DNA of 41,015 nucleotides from Pseudomonas citrullilanati (GTDB taxonomy: Bacteria; Pseudomonadota; Gammaproteobacteria; Pseudomonadales; Pseudomonadaceae). The stretch lies in assembly GCF_030580855.1 (NCBI RefSeq), contig NZ_JAUQOP010000044.1, positions 1-41,015 on the forward strand, read 5' to 3'. Made by a program: the position numbers and the translations under genes. The notes beneath the pieces are model-generated. The model was not told where the DNA came from. It searched no databases and saw only the letters and a list, made by a program, of their open reading frames with translations. Positions 7,944 to 17,043 of the stretch are shown here, piece after piece; the stretch's first letter is position 1, and the number at the start of each line of letters is the position of its first letter.

Positions 7944-8903
7944 ATGGCGTCACCCGGACTCTTGTTGGCTCTCGGCCTGTTCATGGGGCTCAGCGTGGCC
8001 GCCCACGCCGAACCCCTGGACGAACCCCTCAAGCCACTGCCCCCCGTGCCCACGCTGGACCCCAAGCGGGTCCAACTGGGCCAGCGGCTGTTCCACGACC
8101 CACGGCTGTCGGTGAACAACGCCTTGTCCTGTGCCAGTTGCCATCGCCTGGACAAGGGCGGCGCCGACGACAAGGCGCTGTCCCTGGGCTTCGACGGCAA
8201 GCCGGTGGAAGTCAACACGCCCACGGTGTTCAACGCCAGCCTGAATTTCCACCAGTTCTGGGACGGCCGCGCCGACACCCTGGAAGAACAGGTGCACATC
8301 GTGGTGACCAGCCCCACGGAAATGGGCAGCACCTGGGAAACCGTGGTCAAGCGCATCGCCGACGACCCGGGCTACGCCAGGGATTTCGCCGCGGCCTACC
8401 CCGACGGCGTGACCAAGCCGAATATCCAGGGGGCCCTGGCCGATTTCGAACGCACCCTGCTGCCCCCCAACTCACGCTTCGACCAGTACCTGCTGGGCAA
8501 CACCGACATCCTCACGCCCCGGGAAAAATTCGGCTACGAGCGGTTCAAGGAATATGGCTGCATCGCCTGCCACCAGGGCGTGAACATCGGCGGCAACATG
8601 TTCCAGAAATTCGGCGTCATGGGTGACTACATCGCGGATCGAGGCAACATCACCCAGGCCGATGAAGGACGCTTCAACGTCACCGGCGATGAAGGTGACC
8701 GCCAGGTGTTCAAGGTGCCCAGCCTGCGCAACGTCGCCATCACCGCACCGTATTTCCACAAGGGCTCGGCACAGACGCTGGAGCAGGCGGTGGAAGTGAT
8801 GTTCAAGTACCAGCTGGGCCGTGAGCCCACCGGCAAGGATACCGAGTTGATCGTCGAGTTCCTCAAGACCCTGACCGGCGAATGGGAGGGCAAGCCCCTA
8901 TGA
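7944..8903 (+). CDS. Periplasmic di-heme cytochrome c peroxidase
   Basis: A 319-residue member of the bacterial di-heme cytochrome c peroxidase/MauG superfamily, which reduces H2O2 in the periplasm with electrons from a c-type cytochrome. Residues 1-22 form a signal peptide (cleavage after AHA). Two heme-binding motifs are present: C63-A-S-C66-H67 and C206-I-A-C209-H210. Family blocks include NTPTVFNASLNFHQFWDGRA (91-110), TLEEQ, and a C-terminal block around ITAPYFHKG (266-274). M225 is a candidate axial ligand. The start at 7944 has AAGGAAG upstream; longer in-frame starts run into the previous gene. It lies 40 bp after the phosphodiesterase gene and overlaps the histidine kinase start by ATGA. 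An enzyme inside a signalling operon is unusual and suggests that peroxide or redox state is the signal. Confidence 0.92.
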   Translation: MASPGLLLALGLFMGLSVAAHAEPLDEPLKPLPPVPTLDPKRVQLGQRLFHDPRLSVNNALSCASCHRLDKGGADDKALSLGFDGKPVEVNTPTVFNASLNFHQFWDGRADTLEEQVHIVVTSPTEMGSTWETVVKRIADDPGYARDFAAAYPDGVTKPNIQGALADFERTLLPPNSRFDQYLLGNTDILTPREKFGYERFKEYGCIACHQGVNIGGNMFQKFGVMGDYIADRGNITQADEGRFNVTGDEGDRQVFKVPSLRNVAITAPYFHKGSAQTLEQAVEVMFKYQLGREPTGKDTELIVEFLKTLTGEWEGKPL

Positions 8904-10702
8904 AAGCCCTCCGTCGACTGGGGCTGGCCTTCATCGGCCTGCTGCTCGTTTCGGTGCTGTTGTTCATGTATATCCAGTCGGGTGCGCAACAGGCCGCTTC
9001 GTACATCGAGTCCCGGGACCTGGTGCGGCAGTTGAAACAGCAGGACGCCATCTGGGACAACGAAGTGCTCAAGACCCGGATCGCCCTGACCCACAACTAC
9101 GACCCCCTGGTCTCGCCGCTGCACGAAATCACGCGGCTCTGGCAGCGCCTGGATGCCATTGAGTCGGCCTCGGGCCGCCACGCCCCGACGCTGTGGGAAA
9201 CCCAGCGCGACGAGTACCTCAAGGCGGTGAAGGAAAAGACCCGCCTGGTGGAAAAATTCAAGTCGCACCACGCGATCCTGCGCAACTCCCTGGCTTTCCT
9301 GCCGATGGCCGAGGACGATATCCAGGGCCAGTTCGCCCGGCTGAGCGATGAGCAAAGATTGCAGTTGCAAAACGTGGCCATCGACACCTACGACCTGCTG
9401 CTCAGCAGCATGGAGTTCGCCCAGCTCACCACCCCGGACACCGCCGCCGAGGTGCTGCTCGGCCTGAATCGCCTGGACGTCAACAAGGAGCGCCTGCCCG
9501 AGGGCTTCCAGAAGGCCGTGACCACCATGAGCCGGCACATCGCGCTGGTCCTGCGCGAACAACCCCAGGTCAACGAATTGCTGGAGGGCATCGAAGCCGT
9601 GCCGGTGTCCGACCGGCTGGACACCATCACCAGCCTGCTGGACAAGGACCAGGAAACCGCCGCCGCCCTCCATCAGCGCAACCATATCTACCTGATGGTG
9701 TTCGCGATGTTCCTGGTGTTGATCCTGATCTGGCTGGCGATCCGGCTGGTGCGCAGCTTCGCCGAGATCAAACGGGTCAACAACGCCCTGCAAACCGCCA
9801 ACGACGAACTGGAGCAACGGGTGGAGGAACGCACCCGCCAGCTCAAGGACACCCAGAGCGAACTGATGGACACCGCCCGCCAGGCCGGCATGGCGGAAAT
9901 CGCCACCAACGTGTTGCACAACGTTGGCAACGTCCTCAACAGCGTGAACATCTCCGCCGACCTGGTCAGCCGCAAACTGCGCAACAGCAAGGCATTGGGG
10001 TTGGGCAAGGCGATGCAGCTGATCAACGAACACCCCCACGACCTCGGGCATTTCCTCACCGAGGACGAGAAAGGCAAGCTGCTGCCTGGCTATCTGAACC
10101 AGTTGGTCGAGGCCATCGCGACCGAGCAACAGGGCCTGACCGACGAGCTGGCGCAGTTGAGCAAGAGCGTGGACCACATCAAGGACATCGTCTCGACCCA
10201 GCAATCCTACGCCGGGGCCAACAGCCTGCTGGAACCCCTGGTGATCAGCGAACTGCTCGAAGACGCCCTGCGCATGAACTCCGGCGCCCTGACCCGCCAC
10301 CACGTCACGGTCATCAAGGAGTACGGCGACGTACCGCGGATCATGGGCGACAAGCACCGCTTGCTGCTGATCCTGATCAATCTCATCAGCAACGCCAAGT
10401 ACGCCATGGCGGGGGTTTCCAACCATGCGCGAAACATGACGCTCAAGGCCGCGGTGGTGGACGGCGAGACCCTGCAAATCAGCGTCAAGGATGAAGGCGA
10501 AGGCATCCCGGAGGAAAACATGACACGCATCTTCGCCCACGGCTTCACCACGCGTAAGGAAGGCCACGGCTTTGGCCTGCACAGTTGCGCACTGGCGGCC
10601 ATCGAAATGAACGGCCGCCTGACCGCCCACAGCGATGGCCCAGGCAAAGGGGCCACGTTCCAATTGCAGGTACCGTTGAAACTCGCGGAGGGTGAGCCAT
10701 GA
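8900..10702 (+). CDS. Membrane histidine kinase with large periplasmic sensor domain
   Basis: A 600-residue inner-membrane sensor kinase. TM1 (about 8-26) and TM2 (about 263-284) enclose a ~235-residue helical periplasmic domain resembling the DAHL sensor type. A coiled coil (about 290-325) leads to an atypical phospho-acceptor helix with H340 in VLHNVGNVLNS, in place of the common HEINNP. The ATPase domain (about 485-595) shows the N box around N498 (NLISNAKYA), DEGEGIP (531-537) and GHGFGLHS (555-562). It probably phosphorylates the REC domains encoded beside it. The start at 8900 overlaps the peroxidase TGA (ATGA), and its own TGA overlaps the next ATG. The nearby peroxidase may supply or modulate the signal sensed by the periplasmic domain; that is inference. 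Confidence 0.9.
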   Translation: MKALRRLGLAFIGLLLVSVLLFMYIQSGAQQAASYIESRDLVRQLKQQDAIWDNEVLKTRIALTHNYDPLVSPLHEITRLWQRLDAIESASGRHAPTLWETQRDEYLKAVKEKTRLVEKFKSHHAILRNSLAFLPMAEDDIQGQFARLSDEQRLQLQNVAIDTYDLLLSSMEFAQLTTPDTAAEVLLGLNRLDVNKERLPEGFQKAVTTMSRHIALVLREQPQVNELLEGIEAVPVSDRLDTITSLLDKDQETAAALHQRNHIYLMVFAMFLVLILIWLAIRLVRSFAEIKRVNNALQTANDELEQRVEERTRQLKDTQSELMDTARQAGMAEIATNVLHNVGNVLNSVNISADLVSRKLRNSKALGLGKAMQLINEHPHDLGHFLTEDEKGKLLPGYLNQLVEAIATEQQGLTDELAQLSKSVDHIKDIVSTQQSYAGANSLLEPLVISELLEDALRMNSGALTRHHVTVIKEYGDVPRIMGDKHRLLLILINLISNAKYAMAGVSNHARNMTLKAAVVDGETLQISVKDEGEGIPEENMTRIFAHGFTTRKEGHGFGLHSCALAAIEMNGRLTAHSDGPGKGATFQLQVPLKLAEGEP

Positions 10703-12105
10703 ACACCCTGAGCAATCGCCGTATCCTGTTGATCGACGACACGCCGGCCATCCATGAGGATTTCCGCAAGATCCTCACCCCCGAGGACGACACTAACGCC
10801 GACCTGCTGGACATGGAAAGCGCCCTGTTCGGCGAGGCACCGAAACCGGTCGCCCCCGTCTTCGAACTCGACTCGGCCTACGGCGGCCAGGAAGGCTTGA
10901 ACAAACTGCTCGATGCCCAGGCCCGGGAACGCCCCTACGCCCTGGCCTTCGTCGACATGCGCATGCCCGAGGGCTGGGACGGCGCCAAGACCATCGAAGA
11001 ACTCTGGAAGCGCGACCCGCTGTTGCAGGTGGTGGTCTGCACCGCCTATTCGGATTACTCCTGGGACGAACTGCTGGAGCGCCTCAACGGCCACGACCGG
11101 CTGCTGATCCTGAAGAAGCCCTTCGACAACATCGAAGTCCAACAGATGGCCAACACCCTGACCACCAAATGGGCGATGACCGCCCGCGCCGAGTTGAAAA
11201 TGAGCAAGCTCGAAGACCTGGTGGAGCAGCGGACCCAGGCGTTCAAGCAGGCCAGCGAGTTGCTGCAGATGGAAATCGACGAGCGCAAGCTGCTCGAAAC
11301 CCAGCTGGTGCAATCGGAAAAGCTCGCGTCCCTGGGCCAGTTGGCGGCCGGGGTGGCCCATGAAATCAACAACCCCATCGGCTTCATTTCTTCCAACCTG
11401 GGGGCCCTGGACGGGTATTTCAGCAAGCTCCAGGAAATGCTCTCGGCCTATGGCAACGCCGAGGCCGCCATCGCCTCGCCGGAACAATTGGTGCACCTGA
11501 GGACATTGCGCGAGCAGGTCGAGCTGGACTTCCTGGTGGAGGACATCCCGCTGCTGATCAAGGAATCCAAGGACGGCATCAGCCGCGTCGGGCAGATCGT
11601 CAAGGACCTGAAGGATTTCTCCCGCGTCGACTCCAACCAGGAATGGCAGATGGCGAATTTGCAGCAGGGCATGGATTCGACGCTGAACATCGTCGCCAAT
11701 GAAATCAAGTACAAGGCCGACGTGGTCAAGGAGTACACGCCGCTGCCGGAAGTCGAGTGCCTGCCGTCGCAGATCAACCAGGTGATCATGAACCTGATCG
11801 TCAACGCCGCCCAGGCCATCGGCCCGGAACGCGGCACCATCACCCTGCGCAACGGCGTCGACGGCGATACCGTCTGGATCGAAGTCGCCGACAATGGCTC
11901 GGGGATCGCGCCACAGACCCTGCAAAAAATCTTCGACCCGTTCTTCACCACCAAGCCCATCGGCCAAGGCACCGGGCTCGGCCTGTCGTTGTCCTACGGC
12001 ATCGTGAAAAAACACAACGGAGAGATCACCGTACGCAGCGAAGTGGGCGTCGGCACCACCTTCCGCGTGGAATTGCCAGTGCGGCAAATGAAACAGGCGG
12101 GGTGA
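10699..12105 (+). CDS. REC-histidine kinase (soluble hybrid, REC first)
   Basis: A 468-residue cytoplasmic protein with an N-terminal REC domain (D13/D14, acceptor D86 in FVDMRMPEGWDG, K140) and a C-terminal kinase: phospho-acceptor H221 in AAGVAHEINNPIG, N box N369 (NLIVNAAQAI), DNGSG (398-402), FDPFFTTKP and GTGLGLS (424-430). There is no transmembrane segment. The REC domain is a close paralog of those in the first two operon genes, including an extra segment between the acidic pair and the acceptor Asp. Being both receiver and kinase, it can act as a relay or as a phosphate-controlled kinase between the membrane kinase and the two GGDEF/EAL regulators. Last gene of the operon; ATGA overlap with the preceding kinase. 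Confidence 0.9.
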   Translation: MNTLSNRRILLIDDTPAIHEDFRKILTPEDDTNADLLDMESALFGEAPKPVAPVFELDSAYGGQEGLNKLLDAQARERPYALAFVDMRMPEGWDGAKTIEELWKRDPLLQVVVCTAYSDYSWDELLERLNGHDRLLILKKPFDNIEVQQMANTLTTKWAMTARAELKMSKLEDLVEQRTQAFKQASELLQMEIDERKLLETQLVQSEKLASLGQLAAGVAHEINNPIGFISSNLGALDGYFSKLQEMLSAYGNAEAAIASPEQLVHLRTLREQVELDFLVEDIPLLIKESKDGISRVGQIVKDLKDFSRVDSNQEWQMANLQQGMDSTLNIVANEIKYKADVVKEYTPLPEVECLPSQINQVIMNLIVNAAQAIGPERGTITLRNGVDGDTVWIEVADNGSGIAPQTLQKIFDPFFTTKPIGQGTGLGLSLSYGIVKKHNGEITVRSEVGVGTTFRVELPVRQMKQAG

Positions 12106-12139
12106 AGGTCCGCACCGCCCAACGACACCGAACAAGCTT

Positions 12140-12228
12140 TTGTGGCGAGGGGATTTATCCCCGCTGGGTCGCGCAGCGGCCCTGGAAGCGGCTGCTGCGC
12201 CCCCGAGCGGGGATGCCCCCTCGCCACA
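12140..12228. repeat. REPIN, class B
   Basis: TGTGGCGAGGGGATTTATCC at 12141 pairs with the inverted copy ending GGATGCCCCCTCGCCACA at 12228. Inner stems GCGCAGCGGCC and GGCTGCTGCGC lie between them. This is the same REP class as the tandem array at 23691-25126 next to the RAYT gene. It follows the signalling operon and precedes the glutamate-synthase-like gene, so it may also act as a transcript end. Confidence 0.88.
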
Positions 12229-12300
12229 GGTTGCTCGCAGCTTAACTGGCACCGCAGAATGCCTGCGCCCTGATTCAACGCTCACCCCCAAGGAACCCCC

Positions 12301-13920
12301 ATGAGCCTGTCCCTGCTGAGCCGTTACGCCTTCTTTGCCGGCTGCGTGATCTTCACCCTTGCCAGCCTGCCCTTCCTGCACCACGACTGGCTCTGGCCGA
12401 TCGCGCTGCTGACGGGGCTGTTGAGCCTGCTCGGGGTGTTCGACCTGCTGCAAAGCCGCCACGCGGTGCGGCGCAACTATCCGATCCTGGGCAATATCCG
12501 CTACCTGGTCGAAGGCATCCGTCCGGAGATCCGCCAATACCTGCTCGAATCCGACAGCGACGCCCTGCCCTTCTCGAGGGCCCAGCGCTCGCTGGTGTAT
12601 TCGCGCGCCAAGAACGAAAGCGCCGACAAACCGTTCGGCACCTTGATCGACGTCTACCAGACCGGCTTCGAATTCATCGGCCACTCCATGCGCCCGGCGC
12701 CGCTGAGCGACCCCAGCGGTTTTCGCGTGACGGTCGGCGGCCCGCAATGCACCCAGCCCTATTCGGCATCGGTGTTCAACATCTCGGCGATGAGCTTCGG
12801 TTCCCTGAGCGCCAACGCCATCCGGGCACTGAACCAGGGAGCCAAGCTCGGCAACTTCGCCCACGACACCGGCGAAGGCAGCATCAGCCCCTACCACCGC
12901 GAACACGGCGGCGACCTGACCTGGGAACTGGGCAGCGGCTATTTCGGCTGTCGCACTTCCGACGGCCGCTTCGACCCGGAGCGCTTCGCCGTCCAGGCAC
13001 AGGACCCACAGGTGCGGATGATCGAAATCAAGATGAGCCAGGGCGCCAAGCCCGGCCACGGCGGCATCCTGCCCAAGCACAAGGTCACCCGGGAAATCGC
13101 CGAGACCCGCGGCATCCTCATGGACCAGGACTGCGTGTCGCCGTCACGGCACAGCGCGTTCTCCACGCCGATCGAGTTGATGCAGTTCGTCCAGCGGCTG
13201 CGCGAACTGTCCGGCGGCAAACCGGTGGGCTTCAAGTTCTGCCTGGGCCACCCGTGGGAGTTCATGGGCATCGCCAAGGCCATGCTGGAAACCGGCATCC
13301 TGCCCGACTTCATCGTGGTGGACGGCAAGGAAGGCGGCACGGGTGCGGCGCCAGTGGAGTTCACCGACCACATCGGCGTACCGCTGCGCGAAGGCCTGCT
13401 GTTCGTGCACAACACCCTGGTGGGCCTGAACCTGCGAGACAAGATCAAACTCGGCGCCAGCGGCAAGATCGTCAGCGCCTTCGACATCGCCAGCGTGCTG
13501 GCCATCGGCGCCGACTGGGCCAACGCCGCCCGGGGCTTCATGTTCGCCATCGGCTGCATCCAGTCGCAAAGCTGCCACACCAACAAATGCCCCACCGGCG
13601 TCGCCACCCAGGACGCCCTGCGCCAGCGCGCCCTGGTCGTGCCGGACAAGGCCCAGCGGGTCTACAACTTCCACCGCAACACCCTCAAGGCCCTGGCCGA
13701 AATGCTCGCCGCCGCCGGCCTCGACCATCCCTCGCAACTGCAACCCAAGCACCTGGTACGGCGGATGTCGGCCACCGAGGTCAAGTTGTTCTCGCAACTG
13801 CATGTGTTCTTGAAGCCGGGGGAATTGCTGACGGGTGAGGTCAACGGCCAGTTCTATTCGCGGATGTGGCAGATGGCGCGGGCGGATAGTTTTGAGGCGC
13901 AGGAAATAGCGGCGGCGTAA
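12301..13920 (+). CDS. FMN-binding glutamate synthase family protein, membrane-anchored
   Basis: A 539-residue homolog of the central and FMN domains of glutamate synthase large subunit. Two hydrophobic segments (about 8-25 and 31-49) anchor it to the membrane. The FMN-binding TIM barrel covers about 130-480, with VDGKEGGTGAAP (340-351) and KIKLGASGKI (381-390). The three cysteines of a GltS-type 3Fe-4S cluster are exactly spaced: C419-x5-C425-x4-C430. The glutaminase domain and the C-terminal beta-helix of full GltB are absent, as in many stand-alone members whose reaction is unknown; a redox role with ammonia or another substrate is possible. AAGGAA lies 7 bases before the ATG. Its last 80 bases overlap the end of the convergent glycosyltransferase gene. 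Confidence 0.88.
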   Translation: MSLSLLSRYAFFAGCVIFTLASLPFLHHDWLWPIALLTGLLSLLGVFDLLQSRHAVRRNYPILGNIRYLVEGIRPEIRQYLLESDSDALPFSRAQRSLVYSRAKNESADKPFGTLIDVYQTGFEFIGHSMRPAPLSDPSGFRVTVGGPQCTQPYSASVFNISAMSFGSLSANAIRALNQGAKLGNFAHDTGEGSISPYHREHGGDLTWELGSGYFGCRTSDGRFDPERFAVQAQDPQVRMIEIKMSQGAKPGHGGILPKHKVTREIAETRGILMDQDCVSPSRHSAFSTPIELMQFVQRLRELSGGKPVGFKFCLGHPWEFMGIAKAMLETGILPDFIVVDGKEGGTGAAPVEFTDHIGVPLREGLLFVHNTLVGLNLRDKIKLGASGKIVSAFDIASVLAIGADWANAARGFMFAIGCIQSQSCHTNKCPTGVATQDALRQRALVVPDKAQRVYNFHRNTLKALAEMLAAAGLDHPSQLQPKHLVRRMSATEVKLFSQLHVFLKPGELLTGEVNGQFYSRMWQMARADSFEAQEIAAA

Positions 13921-15481
13921 GAGTGGTTTGATCGCCTGCCTCGGTTGAGGCAGCTATCGCTTTGAGGGTATAGCGGGAAGCAACCATTTCTGCGTCAGCG
14001 AGCGTCATGGAACGCTCCCAATCCTTTTCAAAAAGCGGCCTGAGATCAGTGACGGAGGTGGGCATTACCCACCAGACATCGCTTCCCTTCCTTTTAAGCT
14101 CTTGCATATCGTGAAAAAAGATCCATTTATCGCTCTCAGGAATCAGGCCATAACCGCCACGGTCAGCGCCACTCCAGAAATCATCAAGGGGCGTACGCAC
14201 ATAAAGCCTGATTCGATCGCGAGACTCGTTGTAATAGATGAATGGCAAATACCAGATCAATGACTCAAGCACGATTTCCTCATTTGGCCGTCTCGCCTGC
14301 TTGATCTTAGCCACCAGCCTGTCAACCCGGTAGTCATTACGTGCATCGGTTCCATTGATGCCATCCGTTTGTTGATAGACCGATTGCAGGCCCTGAACTT
14401 CCGCCGTTAATGCAACCGCCAAGGCTAGCACCAACGCATCCATTCGTAGCAGCAATCTATCAAGAGCAGCCGCGACGATAAGAGGCAATCCGGCTGCCGC
14501 GAATATCAAATAGCGAGGCGCAAAGGCAGGAACGATTAGCGCAGCACTCGCCAGCACGACCGCTGGAACAAAAAAATAACCAATCAATAAACCGTTGAAG
14601 CGATAGGGACCGTTGTCCTTCCGGAGCAAGGCCACTGCGCATGCAACCACCAACACCAGCGGGATCGCACGCAACAACAAAGATTGTGCGCCCCATGCGT
14701 TCATGACAACAAACTGCCAAACAAGACTTACCGCTCCTTGGGCTGTAACAGGTGGTTTCCAAACCGGTCCTTGTGACACATGGTCGACAAAGTGGGGGAG
14801 CCACGGCACGAACAACATCATGATCGCACCGTTGGCCAATATCCAGCGACGTGCAGGGAGTAGGGCCTGATAGTTCCCCGAACGTCCCCACCACCAATAA
14901 AACCAATGAACGAGTACACCCAACGACGCGAAATAGTGGGTATAGAAGGCGGCGCTCATCAACAGCACATAAATGACTGGGAACCGTTTCTTTCTCGGTT
15001 CTTTAACCCAGCACACTAATGCCACGGTTGCACCCATCAGCCAGAATCCGAGCAGGGTATACATGCGCGCTTCCTGGCTGTAGCGGACCGAAATCGGTAA
15101 CAGCGCCAGTAGCAACGCAGCTATCCAAGTTGCTCTTCGCGTGGCGACCAGGCTCATCAGCTTTATACCCAGCAAGACCGCGCCAACGTCCGCCATCACA
15201 CTGAGCGACCTCACGGCCAAGGCGCTGTCGCCAAATAAAATTATCCAGTAATGGAGTACGACGTAATAAAAAGGAGGATGTAGATCTCGCGCCGTAATGG
15301 AACAGATCTGTCCCAGATCATACTGGGCAAGCAGCACACTGAAAGCCTCGTCATACCAGATAGCGGGTACAGTGATTCCGTGAAAACGTACGACCAGCGC
15401 AAGAAACACCAGGGCTATCAAGGCCAAGCGGTCAACAAGCCAGTTTGAAGGTTTGCCCGGACAGGGGCGAAAGCCTTTCAT
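13841..15481 (-). CDS. GT-C glycosyltransferase, GT39/ArnT-like (second of two)
   Basis: A 546-residue multi-pass membrane protein of the GT-C fold, which uses a polyprenyl-phosphate sugar on the periplasmic side of the inner membrane. The catalytic first loop is visible (W-Y-D-E-A-F-S) with the conserved D-L-H-P-P-F-Y-Y shortly after, then Y-S-Q-E-A-R-M-Y and many hydrophobic helices. A soluble C-terminal part follows from about residue 360. The start at 15481 overlaps the previous gene's TGA (ATGA); the frame also stays open and protein-like further upstream. It is the last gene of the arabinose-type operon and so probably transfers the pentose made by it. The final ~27 residues are encoded antisense to the end of the glutamate-synthase-like gene, an odd tail that may be a recent extension. 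Confidence 0.85.
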   Translation of the reverse strand: MKGFRPCPGKPSNWLVDRLALIALVFLALVVRFHGITVPAIWYDEAFSVLLAQYDLGQICSITARDLHPPFYYVVLHYWIILFGDSALAVRSLSVMADVGAVLLGIKLMSLVATRRATWIAALLLALLPISVRYSQEARMYTLLGFWLMGATVALVCWVKEPRKKRFPVIYVLLMSAAFYTHYFASLGVLVHWFYWWWGRSGNYQALLPARRWILANGAIMMLFVPWLPHFVDHVSQGPVWKPPVTAQGAVSLVWQFVVMNAWGAQSLLLRAIPLVLVVACAVALLRKDNGPYRFNGLLIGYFFVPAVVLASAALIVPAFAPRYLIFAAAGLPLIVAAALDRLLLRMDALVLALAVALTAEVQGLQSVYQQTDGINGTDARNDYRVDRLVAKIKQARRPNEEIVLESLIWYLPFIYYNESRDRIRLYVRTPLDDFWSGADRGGYGLIPESDKWIFFHDMQELKRKGSDVWWVMPTSVTDLRPLFEKDWERSMTLADAEMVASRYTLKAIAASTEAGDQTTLTPPLFPAPQNYPPAPSATSANRTGR

Positions 15482-17043
15482 GTCGCCCGCTCGGGGAGCG
15501 CCATCAGTTGGTAAAGCAGAAAACCGAGCCTCCAGTTCGAAGGCCAGCTGGCTGACCATGGCATTTGACGGAGCCAGGGTTTCGCTGAGCAGGTATTCGG
15601 TGCCAACACCGTTGACGACGATGAAGGGCTGGACGAGTTGAGGGATCGGTATTCGAGGACCACCGTGTTCCCAGTTTTTTTCATTCCGACCAGCACAGCA
15701 CCATATCGCTTCATGAACTTCTCATCTGGCAAAGCGATACCTTGGGTGGCGAGATAATAAAAATGCTCCGGCAGTTCACCCGACAACAAGTCATGCATTA
15801 ATTGAGTATATTCCCTGACATTCGATGTCGAGCCCAACAGCTTAAAATACATACCAAACTCCACGTATTGCTTGGCGTACATCGGCCACCGCACGGGTTT
15901 TTGTATCAGCCCCACGACCACATCACGCATCTGACTGACCGGCTTCAATTGGTTCTCGAAAGTATGCACAGGTTTAAAGCTGGTAAATATCGGCGTCATC
16001 GAAAAACATAAGATCAAGGCACCCAACCCTGTTCGCACCCACCGTTCCTTTAAAAGACCCAAGGCAAATGCGAGAAACACCAGTATGGCGGGAAGAACAA
16101 TGATCAAATTCCGCATAGTCAGGACAGGCCGAACATACAAAGAATACACGTAAGGAACAGCAATACAGACAACAGTCCAGACCAAAAAAATACAGCAACG
16201 AAAATCTTTTACCACCCCTGAACATCTGGCAAATGCCACCATCAACAACACCGCCACCAAAGCGGACAGAGGTAAACTTCCAAAATACAAAATAAATAGA
16301 TCGACAAAAAAACGATCATTGGGTGCTGGAACCCAAAAATCCCCTCGCCCCACACTTTCGCGCATATATGAAGCTTGCGGCACCACGCAAAGCAATATAA
16401 AGAAACCGGCAAGACCGAAGCGATACAGTCGTCTTTTTCCCGAAGGCAACTCAAGCATACCAATCAACACCAGTAGCGCTTGAGCGAAAACAACCAAAAA
16501 CCCAAAATAGTGAGTGCTGACGAGCATTGCCGCCATCACAGAATAAACAAGAACATGAACACCCTCCAGCGTTTGCATCGCCCGGATGAACGTCACAAAC
16601 GAAACGACTGTCAACAAGACGAGCAATTCATAAGAGCGTGTCTCCTGAGAATAGGTAATCAGGTAAAAATTAATCGCCGCAAGCCAGGCTGCATACAGAC
16701 CGACACGAACATCGAACATTTGTCGCCCGAATAGGTACATCACCGGGATCAGCATAATTCCGAACGCGGCAGAAAGGTACCTTCCGATCATCTCCCCAAA
16801 ACCGAAAACCTTATAAAAAACCCACAACACCCATTGGAAAAAAGGTGGATGCACATCATTCATCGTCTGTTCAAAGACGTTAAAAAAGCTGTTTTCCGGC
16901 TGACTCACCGCCACACTGAACAGTTCATCGAGCCACAACGAATCCTCGGCTATATTTCGCAATCTCAAGTAAGCACCCAAGAGCATCGCTGCCATCAACG
17001 ATAAAAAAATGGTAGTACGTCCCCGGCCTGGATCAATGCTCAT
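15478..17043 (-). CDS. GT-C glycosyltransferase, GT39-like (first of two)
   Basis: A 521-residue multi-pass membrane glycosyltransferase with the GT-C hallmarks: catalytic Asp-Glu in S-L-W-L-D-E-L-F-S-V (about 35-44), N-D-V-H-P-P-F-F (about 62-69) and Y-S-Q-E-T-R-S-Y. It is paralogous to the next gene and probably acts on the same lipid-linked sugar, perhaps adding a first or a branching residue. The DNA is visibly richer in A and T than the flanks, suggesting acquisition by transfer. Its start lies 11 bp inside the preceding gene. The last ~50 residues after V-V-L-E-Y-R-S are Ser-rich and Trp-rich and do not look like a GT39 end. In the overlapping frame of the next gene the same DNA reads as ordinary protein, so a frameshift is possible. 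Confidence 0.82.
   Translation of the reverse strand: MSIDPGRGRTTIFLSLMAAMLLGAYLRLRNIAEDSLWLDELFSVAVSQPENSFFNVFEQTMNDVHPPFFQWVLWVFYKVFGFGEMIGRYLSAAFGIMLIPVMYLFGRQMFDVRVGLYAAWLAAINFYLITYSQETRSYELLVLLTVVSFVTFIRAMQTLEGVHVLVYSVMAAMLVSTHYFGFLVVFAQALLVLIGMLELPSGKRRLYRFGLAGFFILLCVVPQASYMRESVGRGDFWVPAPNDRFFVDLFILYFGSLPLSALVAVLLMVAFARCSGVVKDFRCCIFLVWTVVCIAVPYVYSLYVRPVLTMRNLIIVLPAILVFLAFALGLLKERWVRTGLGALILCFSMTPIFTSFKPVHTFENQLKPVSQMRDVVVGLIQKPVRWPMYAKQYVEFGMYFKLLGSTSNVREYTQLMHDLLSGELPEHFYYLATQGIALPDEKFMKRYGAVLVGMKKTGNTVVLEYRSLNSSSPSSSSTVLAPNTCSAKPWLRQMPWSASWPSNWRLGFLLYQLMALPERAT

Noticed and set aside
8900..10702. Kinase called inactive because it lacks HEINNP
   Set aside because: H340 in HNVGN with intact N, G1 and G2 boxes is a known alternative form, so activity is expected.
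10207..13080. 957-codon antisense frame across the two kinases and the glutamate-synthase-like gene
   Set aside because: Spans three well-supported genes and a REPIN, with no domain signal; a third-codon-position artefact.
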